In this document: positions 39,818 to 50,243 of the stretch, piece after piece | How positions within the stretch are numbered: the stretch's first letter is position 1 | How the letters are laid out: the number at the start of each line of letters is the position of its first letter | Assembly (NCBI RefSeq): GCF_024584785.1 | Contig: NZ_CP074112.1 | Location: 496,001-560,000, forward strand | From: Idiomarina loihiensis | GTDB lineage: Bacteria; Pseudomonadota; Gammaproteobacteria; Enterobacterales; Alteromonadaceae | DNA length: 64,000 nt | Reading direction: 5' to 3' | Notes under the pieces: model-generated | What the model was told of the DNA's origin: nothing | Seen by the model: the letters and a program-made list of their open reading frames with translations, nothing else | Database searches by the model: none | Translations under genes and position numbers: made by a program

Positions 39818-39867
39818 TCGCTCCGCATTCAGGGGGACCCAGTCGGGTTGCCCAGAGTTAGGAAAGC

Positions 39868-39944
39868 GGAGCGGTAGTTCAGTTGGTTAGAATACCGGCC
39901 TGTCACGCCGGGGGTCGCGGGTTCGAGTCCCGTCCGCTCCGCCA
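39868..39944 (+). tRNA. tRNA-Asp (GTC), copy 1
   Basis: 77 bases including an encoded CCA. Acceptor arms GGAGCGG and CCGCTCC pair fully. The anticodon loop is CTGTCAC with GTC at 39902-39904, and the T arm has GGTTCGAGTCC. Identical to the second copy. Confidence 0.98.
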
Positions 39945-39973
39945 CTTTCCTGAAATTGGTTTCATACCGCTGC

Positions 39974-40050
39974 GGAGCGGTAGTTCAGTTGGTTAGAATA
40001 CCGGCCTGTCACGCCGGGGGTCGCGGGTTCGAGTCCCGTCCGCTCCGCCA
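39974..40050 (+). tRNA. tRNA-Asp (GTC), copy 2
   Basis: Identical to copy 1 over all 77 bases, 29 bases downstream, CCA encoded. Probably one transcript with copy 1 and possibly with the downstream small cysteine-cluster gene, since no terminator is evident between them. Confidence 0.98.
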
Positions 40051-40090
40051 TTTCAGACAAACTTCTTATTTTCTTTTGGAGTGTCGTGCG

Positions 40091-40438
40091 ATGAGTTTGG
40101 CTGATGCCTGCTTGACGTGTGGGGCTTGCTGCGCGTCTTATCGTGTGTCTTTTTATTGGGGCGAAGCAACAGGCGCACCCCAAGGTCATGTTCCAAGCGA
40201 ACTAACCGAATCTTTTCATCCTCATCTTCTTTGCATGCAAGGCACGAATCAACGTGAACCTCGTTGTATTGCCTTAGTTGGCGCTATCGGGGAGCAGGTT
40301 AGCTGCAGCATTTACCCGGATCGACCCAGTCCATGTCGAGAATTCGCTATGTCGATAGACGGTAGTAATCCCTACTGTGATAAAGCCCGCGCGAAGTATG
40401 GCCTGTTACCACTCATTTCGGTGCATGAAGTAGCCTAA
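40091..40438 (+). CDS. YkgJ-family cysteine-cluster protein
   Basis: 115 residues. The N-terminal cysteine cluster CLTCGACC and later cysteines (VSCSIYPDRPSPCREF and PYCDKAR) match the YkgJ-like CxxCxxCC family thought to bind zinc or iron-sulfur. Function unknown. Start at the ATG at 40091, with GGAG nine bases upstream. A longer frame runs back through the tRNA and is not credible. Confidence 0.88.
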   Translation: MSLADACLTCGACCASYRVSFYWGEATGAPQGHVPSELTESFHPHLLCMQGTNQREPRCIALVGAIGEQVSCSIYPDRPSPCREFAMSIDGSNPYCDKARAKYGLLPLISVHEVA

Positions 40439-40542
40439 CAGGTTAAAACGCAAAGATTGTGCCACGAATAGCTCTTGAGCCTTACTCCTTAGGCAGGTAC
40501 ATTAGTACGGTTAAAGCATTTAACCACAAGGGAGATAAGATT

Positions 40543-42720
40543 ATGCGCAAGAGCCTTATTGCTGTTGCTATCGGTGCGGCCATTTCAGTTGCCGCTTGTT
40601 CTGATAAAGACGCTAGCCAAACCACCGTTGAGTCAGCTAAAACTGAGCAGGTTGCGGCTAGTTCACTAAGCCAAAGCAATCCATTCTACGCTGCAAGTAC
40701 ACTTCCATATCAGGCTCCAGATTTTACCAAAATCCGTTTTGAGCATTATCAACCAGCATTTGAAGCTGGTATGGCAGAGCATAGTAAGGAAATTGAGGCT
40801 ATTGCTAACAACAGCGCAGCACCAACTTTTGAAAACACCATCGTAGCTATGGAAAAAGCAGGTGCTTTATTAAGCCGAGTTTCTTCAGTTTTTTATAACG
40901 TTGCTGGATCGAATGGGAACGATGACACTCGGGCTTTGCAAGGCGAGCTCGCACCAAAAATGGCACAGCATCGCGACAATATTATGCTTAATTCAACCTT
41001 GTTTGCTCGGGTTAAAGCAGTGTACGACAACCGAGCTGAACTAGAAGGCGAAGCGTTGCGCTTGGTTGAAGATACGTACAAAGGTTTTGTTCGTGCTGGT
41101 GCTGAACTAGACGCTGAGGCGCAAACCAAGATCCGTGCAATTAACTCTGAAATGTCTTCATTAACCACAGAGTTTCAGCGTAACCTGATGACGCTAGCTA
41201 ACGAAAACTTGATCGTTGTTGATAGTGCTGACGAATTAGCTGGACTTAGCGAGAGTGAGATTCAAAGTCTGGCCGACGCTGCTGCGGCTGCTGGTCATGA
41301 AGGTAAATATGCCATTCGGATTACCAACACGACCCGTCAACCAGTGTTGGCATCATTAGAGAATCGTGAACTACGTCAGCGTATTTGGGAAGCTTCCGCT
41401 TATCGTGGTACTGGTAACACAGCGACAGATAACCGTCCTTTAGTAAAACGCTTGGCTGAACTACGTGCTCAAAAAGCTGAGCTACTGGGTTACGACACTT
41501 GGGGTGATTACGTATTAGAAACTAGCATGGCCGCTAAGCCAGCAGCAGCACAAGCTATGTTACGTGATTTGGTACCAGCAGTAGTGAGTAACGTGGCCGC
41601 TGAACAAGCTGCAATTCAAGAGATGATTGAGGCAGAAGGTGGCGATTTCGAAGTGCAGCCATGGGATTGGGCATATTATGCCGAAAAAGTTCGGGCAGAA
41701 AAATATGCTTTAGATGCTAACGAAGTGAAGCAATACTTTGAGTTTAATCGAGTGGTTGAAGATGGCGTGTTCTATGCTATGAATCAATTATTTGGTATTA
41801 CTTTCGAAAAACTAGATAACATCCCAACTTATGGTGATGACATCATGGTTTACGAGGTTAAAGACGTTAATGGTGAAACGTTAGGCCTGTTCTATGGCGA
41901 CTGGTTTACTCGTGATGGCAAGCGCGGCGGAGCTTGGATGAGCTCATTCGTGTCTCAGTCACACTTATTAGATAGCAAGCCGGTTATTTTAAATAACCAG
42001 AACATCAAAAAAGCAGCCGAAGGCCCAACGCTGTTGAGTTTTGACGAAGTAAGCACCATGTTCCACGAAATGGGACACGCTTTGCACGGAATGTTCTCTG
42101 ATGTCATGTATCCATCGTTGGCAGGTACGTCAGTATCACGTGACTACGTTGAATTTCCTTCAACTTTCCAAGAAGATTGGATGTTGAACGAGCAAGTATT
42201 AAATAACTTTGCTAAACATTACGAAACCGGTGAACCGATTCCTGCCGAATTACTTGATAAAGTGTTGGCTGCGAAAAACTTCAACATGGGTTATGACACC
42301 TTAGAATATATTGCGTCAGCCTTGTTGGATTTGGAATACCACACGCTATCAGCTGATGCTGCTAGCAGCATTGACGATGTGGCGGCGTTTGAAGCAGCCG
42401 CGCTTGAACGCAATGGTGTAGCAGTAGCTGCAGTACCACCGCGTTATAAGTCGACTTTCTTTGCGCACGTTTTTGCCGGTGGCTATTCAGCTGGTTACTA
42501 CGCTTATATGTGGTCTGAAGTGTTAGCCGCTGATGCCTTTGCCTTTATGCAGCAAAACGGTGGTTTGACCCTAGAAAACGGTCAAGCATTCCGTGACACT
42601 ATCCTTTCTAAAGGGAATAGCAAAGAGCCGATGCAGCAATACATCGATTTCCGTGGTCAAGAGCCTACCGTTGAAGCCTTATTACAACGCCGTGGCTTAA
42701 CTGCTCCGAAAATTGATTAA
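40543..42720 (+). CDS. M3-family peptidyl-dipeptidase, lipoprotein (Dcp-like)
   Basis: 725 residues. The N-terminus is a lipoprotein signal with lipobox VAAC (Cys about 19). The thimet-type zinc motif is H508-E-M-G-H512 (MFHEMGHALHGMFSD), with the third ligand Glu expected in the downstream EFPSTFQEDWM segment. Dcp-like features are SVFYNVAGSNGND, LFYGDWFTRDGKRGGAWM and PPRYKSTFFAHVFAGGYSAGYYAYMWSEVL. It should trim dipeptides from oligopeptide C-termini in the cell envelope. GGGAG precedes the ATG at 40543; an upstream in-frame ATG-like start would hide the signal peptide. Confidence 0.93.
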   Translation: MRKSLIAVAIGAAISVAACSDKDASQTTVESAKTEQVAASSLSQSNPFYAASTLPYQAPDFTKIRFEHYQPAFEAGMAEHSKEIEAIANNSAAPTFENTIVAMEKAGALLSRVSSVFYNVAGSNGNDDTRALQGELAPKMAQHRDNIMLNSTLFARVKAVYDNRAELEGEALRLVEDTYKGFVRAGAELDAEAQTKIRAINSEMSSLTTEFQRNLMTLANENLIVVDSADELAGLSESEIQSLADAAAAAGHEGKYAIRITNTTRQPVLASLENRELRQRIWEASAYRGTGNTATDNRPLVKRLAELRAQKAELLGYDTWGDYVLETSMAAKPAAAQAMLRDLVPAVVSNVAAEQAAIQEMIEAEGGDFEVQPWDWAYYAEKVRAEKYALDANEVKQYFEFNRVVEDGVFYAMNQLFGITFEKLDNIPTYGDDIMVYEVKDVNGETLGLFYGDWFTRDGKRGGAWMSSFVSQSHLLDSKPVILNNQNIKKAAEGPTLLSFDEVSTMFHEMGHALHGMFSDVMYPSLAGTSVSRDYVEFPSTFQEDWMLNEQVLNNFAKHYETGEPIPAELLDKVLAAKNFNMGYDTLEYIASALLDLEYHTLSADAASSIDDVAAFEAAALERNGVAVAAVPPRYKSTFFAHVFAGGYSAGYYAYMWSEVLAADAFAFMQQNGGLTLENGQAFRDTILSKGNSKEPMQQYIDFRGQEPTVEALLQRRGLTAPKID

Positions 42721-42738
42721 TAGCTGATTTCGTACAAT

Positions 42739-42774
42739 AAAAGAGGACAGAGCTGGCTCTGTCCTCTTTTTTTT
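42739..42774 (+). terminator. Intrinsic terminator after the M3 peptidase gene
   Basis: AAGAGGACAGAG and CTCTGTCCTCTT arms (42741-42752 and 42757-42768) around a four-base loop, then a long T run. It is very strong. Confidence 0.95.
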
Positions 42775-42816
42775 GGTATATAAGCAGGTAAATATTTTGT
42801 AACAGCGAGTTTTTGA

Positions 42817-44025
42817 ATGCCTGATGTTTTGTTCGCCTCTCAGCCTATCTACGATCGCCAAGGCAAGGTTTATGCGCATGAGTTACTTTACCGTCACGAA
42901 CATGGCATTACTGCCTTTGAAGTTGGCGACAGTGTGGCTACCAGTGAGGTGTTATTTAACCTTTGTACTGGCGTCTTAGACTATGTAGAACATCACAAGC
43001 AACCAGTTTGTATCAATGTATCCACGGATTTTCTGCTCTCTGGGCAATTTCTGCCGATTGCACCAGAACATGTCATTATTGAACTCGTAGAACGGTTAGA
43101 GCCAACAGCAGAAATTATTGAGGCAATAAAAAATTGGGTCGCTAAAGGGTTTCGGTTTGCTTTGGATGATTTTGAATTTCAACAAAGCTGGGATCCACTG
43201 CTTGAATTTGCTGCAATCATCAAGGTTGATATCGAGCGAACAGGATTAGAGCTGGCGCAGCAACGGTTGCAGCAGTTGCAGCATCTTGATGTATTGTGGC
43301 TAGCCGAGCGGATTGAAGATGAGCTTACGCTTAATCAGTATCGTGAGCTTGGCTTTGATTTGTTTCAGGGGTACTTCCTAGCTAGACCCAAACTGATTGA
43401 GGGCACAAAAGTGCGTTCGCCTGCAGCACAGCAATTAACCTTGTTGATTAATCAGCTGTTTGTCGATGAACCCGAGCTTTATGAGATCGTGGCAGCCTTA
43501 CAAACCGACCCGGTGTTGGTCGTTAACTTGCTCCGAATCGCCAATAGTCCTTATTATGGTTTGACTCGCAAAATTGAATCACTTAAAGAAGTCGTCATGC
43601 TCTTGGGTTTAGAGCCGTTGCGAAAGTGGGTGTTGTTGATTTTATCCGTGCAAGGACATACGCCTGAACAAGCGAAATTAGTATTGACTCGGGCCTATAT
43701 GTGTAGCGAGTTAGTTCGTGCTAAAGACCCTTTTAATCGACTTTCTGGGCCTGCTTTTTTAGCCGGTTTACTGTCTGGTTCTGATATTCTATTAGGGTTA
43801 GATAAAACTCAGTTTATTGAAGGTCTTAATATTGCTGATAATGTCCGCGATGCTGTCCTAAAAGGCAAAGGTGAGTTAGGCGTGGTGCTGGCGGCAGTAG
43901 AGCGCTTCGAGTACGACCTAGCGATGAAACGACCTTTGCAAAGGCAAGAACAACTGTTTGAAATTTATCAACAATGTCATTTCTTAGTAGAACAGCTGCT
44001 AAGCCACGTTGGAGCTAGTCAATAA
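42817..44025 (+). CDS. EAL-HDOD domain signalling protein (YuxH-type)
   Basis: 402 residues. The N-terminal half is an EAL-like domain (FASQPIYDRQGKVYAHELLYR, INVSTDFLL, VIIELVERLEP, FALDDFEFQ, LFQGYFLARP). The EAL motif is ELL and DDFG is DDFE, so c-di-GMP hydrolysis is doubtful. The C-terminal half is an HDOD domain (LLRIANSPYYGLTRKIESLKE, VMLLGLEPLRKWVLL). Such fusions act in regulation of motility or surface behaviour in related bacteria. No operon partner. The gene follows a strong terminator and so has its own promoter. Confidence 0.9.
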   Translation: MPDVLFASQPIYDRQGKVYAHELLYRHEHGITAFEVGDSVATSEVLFNLCTGVLDYVEHHKQPVCINVSTDFLLSGQFLPIAPEHVIIELVERLEPTAEIIEAIKNWVAKGFRFALDDFEFQQSWDPLLEFAAIIKVDIERTGLELAQQRLQQLQHLDVLWLAERIEDELTLNQYRELGFDLFQGYFLARPKLIEGTKVRSPAAQQLTLLINQLFVDEPELYEIVAALQTDPVLVVNLLRIANSPYYGLTRKIESLKEVVMLLGLEPLRKWVLLILSVQGHTPEQAKLVLTRAYMCSELVRAKDPFNRLSGPAFLAGLLSGSDILLGLDKTQFIEGLNIADNVRDAVLKGKGELGVVLAAVERFEYDLAMKRPLQRQEQLFEIYQQCHFLVEQLLSHVGASQ

Positions 44026-44074
44026 CTCTATACTGGCAATATTCCCTACCAGTTACGACCCTTGTATAAGATGC

Positions 44075-44109
44075 AGGCGCTAGTGCACGGCGCCTGATCC
44101 TGCTATAAT
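44075..44109 (+). promoter_or_regulatory. Extended -10 promoter of icd with a palindrome just upstream
   Basis: TGCTATAAT (44101-44109) is a textbook extended -10. No good -35 is seen. An inverted repeat with AGGCGC (44075-44080) and GCGCCT (44090-44095) arms covers the -35 position and could be an operator. It stands about 40 bases before the icd ATG. Confidence 0.65.
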
Positions 44110-44139
44110 CCGCATCACTTTTTAGGCCTGAACTGATGA

Positions 44140-46377
<2,238 letters not shown>

Positions 46378-46398
46378 GTCATAGCAAATAAGAGTCAT

Positions 46399-46437
46399 GA
46401 AGAGCCCCGCACTAGTGTTTAGTGCGGGGCTTTTTTT
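46399..46437 (+). terminator. Intrinsic terminator after icd
   Basis: AGCCCCGCACTA and TAGTGCGGGGCT arms (46403-46414 and 46420-46431) around a five-base loop, followed by T7. Confidence 0.95.
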
Positions 46438-46530
46438 ATGGCTAAACATAGATTAATTTGTGATTATTGCGAGGCAAGGTGTTAATCTTGGTGCAAATCA
46501 ATGACTAACAATGATAAGAGATATTGATTC

Positions 46531-49500
46531 ATGAGCCTGTATCAACACCCTGTACTTGAGGCCTTTCTACGCCAGTTATACATTGCGAACTTAGTTGACG
46601 CTGAAGCAGTGATGCAATACACCAAGCAGCCAGGAGGGCATCGTGATCCCTCTACCTGGGATGTCATAGGCATCGAAGATGTGCAGGTGTTAAGTGCGTT
46701 GTTAAGCACTCCTGTATTAGCGGAACTCTGGGCAAAGCGGTTACGCCGAACGCCCGCTACCTTAGTTTACCCTGCTGTCGTGTATCGCTTTCGCGAAACC
46801 ATGGATACTATCATTCCGCAGCGCAGCTTTCAGGACAAAACCGATACCACCAAGGATTGGTTTCGTTGTGCGTTTGAGGTGGCCGAGCGTTTTAAAAGAG
46901 TGTTTGAGCCCTTTGTGGAGTTTAAGTTAGGCTGTAAATGTAACGCAGTGACCAGCCCAGAGCACTTTATTGATCTACTTATCCAGTATGCAAGCTCGGG
47001 CGACAGTAAATTATTCGCAGAGTTTATAGCGCTTAATCCGCCTCGTAGCTTAGCTGATATAAAAGCTCACATTGAACAACTGGAGCACTACCTCCAAGGG
47101 CGTGTATTGGGGCAATCCCATGCTGTACGAACTGTAGTGAGACATGAGTTAGCAAGCGGTTGTATCGATAATGGCCGACAACGAGCTATTTTCACGTTTG
47201 TGGGGCCCAGTGGGGTAGGAAAAACAGAGTTAGCACGCAGCTACGCCCATGCATTGAGTGATGCTACCGGCTCGGGGTATCGCTTTCGTGAGTTTAGTAT
47301 GGAAGCCTACGCTGACGACAAAGCATACATGAAATTGACTGGGTCTGGCTCGTATTATACTGACTCAGCGTTAGGTGACTTAACTCGCCACGTACAGTGT
47401 TATCCGCGTTCCGTGATTTTATTTGATGAAATCGAGAAAGCTCATCCTAGTGTGATTCAATCCATGCTTAGCATGTTAGATAGTGGTCGCATGACGGATA
47501 TCACCTCGAATGAAGTGGCTGACTTTTCGCAGACGATTGTTATTTTTACTTCCAACCTAGGCCAAGCAGAATTTAATAAAGCCACTGGAATGGGAGAGTT
47601 AGATGTCTTTGATGTTCTGCGTCAAGCCAAACGTCCGGGCGATAGTCAGCCGGCCTTAACACCAGAATTAGTTGACCGATTAAAAAGTGGGGCAGCAATA
47701 CGATTTAAGCCGCTCAGTGCCAGTACGCTCTTAGCCATTGCCGAACTGCGTGTGCGGGACTATTTGCAAGCAGGCTTCTCAGTGGTTGATTTAGATTTTA
47801 CTGTGGATTTTTATGCGGCTTTACTGTTTGCGCAACTACCTAAACCCTCTGCTCGAGGTATTCAGGGTGTTGCCAATAATCTTTTGGCGGGTGCTAAGCG
47901 TGACATGTTTAGGCAGTTAACGAGCGCACAGTTACAACAGATTACTCAGTTGCAATTGCATTTAGATGAGAGCTGTTACGAACGTGTGCGCGGCAGCCAC
48001 AAAGTATTATTAATCAATTGTCCAGCGGCACTGGTTGCACACCTTCAACAGCAGCTGCCGCGTTATGAATGGCAAGCTATATCACTGGTGGCTGCGTTAG
48101 AATTAAAACATCAAGTGAGTCAGTACGCTGCGGTATTAATTGCCGCCGGTGTGAGTGCTGATAGTTCTAGTGCCACACCCGAGCTGGCCGAGTTGGCTGC
48201 TGCTATTCGTCAATTACACAGATTTGCTGATGGCGTACCCTTATTGATGGTGGCGGAACACACGATTGATGATGATGAATTTGACTTACTCGATGAGGTG
48301 ATTTCTGCTGCAAGCCTATTGGCAACCCCGACCCGATTGCAACGCTTGATTGAAGTTAATGCAAGGTTGCAGATTGGCCGGCGGCAAGAACAGCGATTTG
48401 ATTATGACTACCACCTGCAACTCGATAGTAGCCAACTAAAGATAAGTTTAGTAAATCCCAAGTTCACTACCAATGTTAGTTCTTCACGAGTTATCGCTGG
48501 GGTGCCAGGCTTGCTGCGCGAGCGGCCGAGCGTGCGTTTAGCTGATGTGGTGGGATTGCAACGTGCTAAAGCCGAGTTACAACGGGTTTTAGGTTGGCTA
48601 AAACAACCCGAGTTGTTACAACGACGCCAGTTAGCTATGCCAGCAGGCATTGTGTTAACCGGCCCTCCAGGTACCGGAAAAACCATGTTAGCCAAGGCGG
48701 TAGCTGGCGAAACGGAATTACCATTTTTGAATATTAATACCCACGATTTAGTGAGTTCAGTACAACATGGTACCGCCACTAAAATTCAGCAGATTTTTTC
48801 TGCTGCGCGTGATATTGCGCCCTGCATTATCTTTATCGATGAGATAGATATGATTGCTGGCCGTCGTGATCGTGCTGGCGCAGACACCTCGGCGGTGAAT
48901 ACGTTACTGACCAATTTAGATGGCCTACAAGCTGCAGCCGAGCCGGTCTTTGTGATTGCTGCCACTAATTATCCCGAGCGTCTAGATCCAGCACTCCTGC
49001 GAGCTGGCAGATTAGATGAACCTGTGCACTGTGATTTGCCAGATAGAGCTGCTCGGCAGGCTTTTTTTGAAATGTTTGCTCATCGTTATGGGGTGCAATT
49101 GAGCAGCGAGCAATTGGCTGATTTTGCTGAAATGACACAAGGTATGAGTGGAGCGCAGTTAGAAAAAGCAATGCGCTTATGTATGCTCACTGAGCAGGTA
49201 GAACAACATGGCGCTGCTGGTCTTACTATTGCTCAACTGCGTAAGGCTGTAACTGCTGCCCATTATGGGGCGCCGCTTACAAGCCTAGGTCAATCACCGC
49301 AAGAGAAAAAATTAGTCGCCTATCATGAGGCTGGTCATTTACTCGTATCCCGTCTATTGATGCCGCATTATGACGTGCCTTTTGCCACCATTGAACCGCG
49401 CAACAATGCGCTTGGTTTTGTTGTTACCCATAAAGATGCAACTTTAGCGGCAACTACCATGGCAGAGATCAAAGCGAAAATAGCCATGAGTATGGCTGGA

Positions 49501-49842
49501 CGAGAAGCGGAAGCTTACGCTGATTTAGGTGGTGAAGCTAACACTGGAGCAGCGAGTGATATCAGTTATGCCACCCAATTAGCCGAAGCGGCAGTATGTC
49601 AATACGGTTTAGATGAGGTATTCGGACCGGTGACACCTGCGGCTTTGCAACAAGTGAAATTAACCGGAGCACAGGCTGACTTGGTGGCCGAACGGATTAA
49701 GTTTTGGGTGACCGAAGGGCAACAGCAAGCGGCTGCCTTATTAGCACAACAGCAAGAGTTGTTACATAAAATTGCCGCTGCGTTATATCGCAATGAGTCA
49801 CTTTATGGCGATGAAATAGATGAGCTATTTGCTGATGCCTAG
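46531..49842 (+). CDS. Fused ClpB-type AAA+ / FtsH-type AAA+ / M41 metalloprotease
   Basis: 1103 residues with four recognisable parts. Residues about 1-185 are unassigned. About 190-440 is a Clp/ClpB-class AAA+ module: Walker A GPSGVGKT 225-232, Walker B SVILFDEIEKAH with D299-E300, sensor IVIFTSNLG. About 491-620 looks like a receiver-type alpha/beta domain lacking the phospho-aspartate (VLLINC, AAVLIAAG, PLLMVAE). About 670-900 is an FtsH-class AAA+: Walker A GPPGTGKT 711-718, Walker B with D770-E771, IAATNYPERLDPALLRAGR. About 920-1103 is an M41 protease: H932-E-A-G-H936 and D1010 in TGAASDIS. Zinc ligands and both ATPase sites are intact. FtsH's FVG pore loop is replaced by VQHG, and no membrane helix is present. 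No known protein with this order comes to mind. Terminators isolate it upstream. Confidence 0.9.
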   Translation: MSLYQHPVLEAFLRQLYIANLVDAEAVMQYTKQPGGHRDPSTWDVIGIEDVQVLSALLSTPVLAELWAKRLRRTPATLVYPAVVYRFRETMDTIIPQRSFQDKTDTTKDWFRCAFEVAERFKRVFEPFVEFKLGCKCNAVTSPEHFIDLLIQYASSGDSKLFAEFIALNPPRSLADIKAHIEQLEHYLQGRVLGQSHAVRTVVRHELASGCIDNGRQRAIFTFVGPSGVGKTELARSYAHALSDATGSGYRFREFSMEAYADDKAYMKLTGSGSYYTDSALGDLTRHVQCYPRSVILFDEIEKAHPSVIQSMLSMLDSGRMTDITSNEVADFSQTIVIFTSNLGQAEFNKATGMGELDVFDVLRQAKRPGDSQPALTPELVDRLKSGAAIRFKPLSASTLLAIAELRVRDYLQAGFSVVDLDFTVDFYAALLFAQLPKPSARGIQGVANNLLAGAKRDMFRQLTSAQLQQITQLQLHLDESCYERVRGSHKVLLINCPAALVAHLQQQLPRYEWQAISLVAALELKHQVSQYAAVLIAAGVSADSSSATPELAELAAAIRQLHRFADGVPLLMVAEHTIDDDEFDLLDEVISAASLLATPTRLQRLIEVNARLQIGRRQEQRFDYDYHLQLDSSQLKISLVNPKFTTNVSSSRVIAGVPGLLRERPSVRLADVVGLQRAKAELQRVLGWLKQPELLQRRQLAMPAGIVLTGPPGTGKTMLAKAVAGETELPFLNINTHDLVSSVQHGTATKIQQIFSAARDIAPCIIFIDEIDMIAGRRDRAGADTSAVNTLLTNLDGLQAAAEPVFVIAATNYPERLDPALLRAGRLDEPVHCDLPDRAARQAFFEMFAHRYGVQLSSEQLADFAEMTQGMSGAQLEKAMRLCMLTEQVEQHGAAGLTIAQLRKAVTAAHYGAPLTSLGQSPQEKKLVAYHEAGHLLVSRLLMPHYDVPFATIEPRNNALGFVVTHKDATLAATTMAEIKAKIAMSMAGREAEAYADLGGEANTGAASDISYATQLAEAAVCQYGLDEVFGPVTPAALQQVKLTGAQADLVAERIKFWVTEGQQQAAALLAQQQELLHKIAAALYRNESLYGDEIDELFADA

Positions 49843-49896
49843 GTATAATAACCAACGACCCTTCATGGTATTTCAGCCCAGCATAGAGAGAACAGC

Positions 49897-50136
49897 ATGA
49901 GCACAACTGAAGATAACATTGAGCAAAGTCCGTTAACGCAAACTTACTCAGCTAATGAGCAGACAGTTACTATTGATATTTATAAAGGTGAGAGTGGTTG
50001 GATTCTTGAAATTGTTGATGCCGGCAATAATTCAACCCTGTGGGAAGATGAATTTGCAACAGATCAAGAAGCCCTTGATGAAGCCTTAGCCGCTTTGTCT
50101 GAAGAAGGTATCGACTGTTTTATTGGCCCAGCGTAA
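49897..50136 (+). CDS. Small acidic protein of unknown function
   Basis: 79 residues, strongly acidic, no cysteine pair, no signal peptide and no membrane helix. A beta-rich stretch (VTIDIYKGESGWILEIVD, then STLWEDEF) is followed by an acidic helix (DQEALDEALAALSEEGID). The layout suggests a compact alpha/beta domain. I do not recognise the family. It begins 54 bases after the AAA-protease gene with GAGAG upstream of the ATG and no terminator between them, so co-transcription is likely. It could be an adaptor or merely a neighbour. Confidence 0.75.
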   Translation: MSTTEDNIEQSPLTQTYSANEQTVTIDIYKGESGWILEIVDAGNNSTLWEDEFATDQEALDEALAALSEEGIDCFIGPA

Positions 50137-50243
50137 GCAGGCTTAAGTGCAGTAGCGCAAGAGGATGTTGACATGACATTAGCTTGCGCATACGGCACAA
50201 TACCCCCCTTGTTTTTGTTTCGCAGCGGAATATGCCACCAGAT

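Noticed and set aside
39868-40050. The two identical 77-base tRNAs as attL/attR of an integrated element
   Set aside because: Only 29 bases lie between them and no integrase is present; a tandem tRNA duplication explains it.
39956-40438. Long frame encoding about 160 residues starting before tRNA-Asp copy 2
   Set aside because: It reads through a complete tRNA. The cysteine-cluster protein has a good ribosome site and ATG at 40091.
40459-40542. 28-residue extension of the M3 peptidase
   Set aside because: It would bury the lipoprotein signal peptide; GGGAG before ATG 40543 sets the start.
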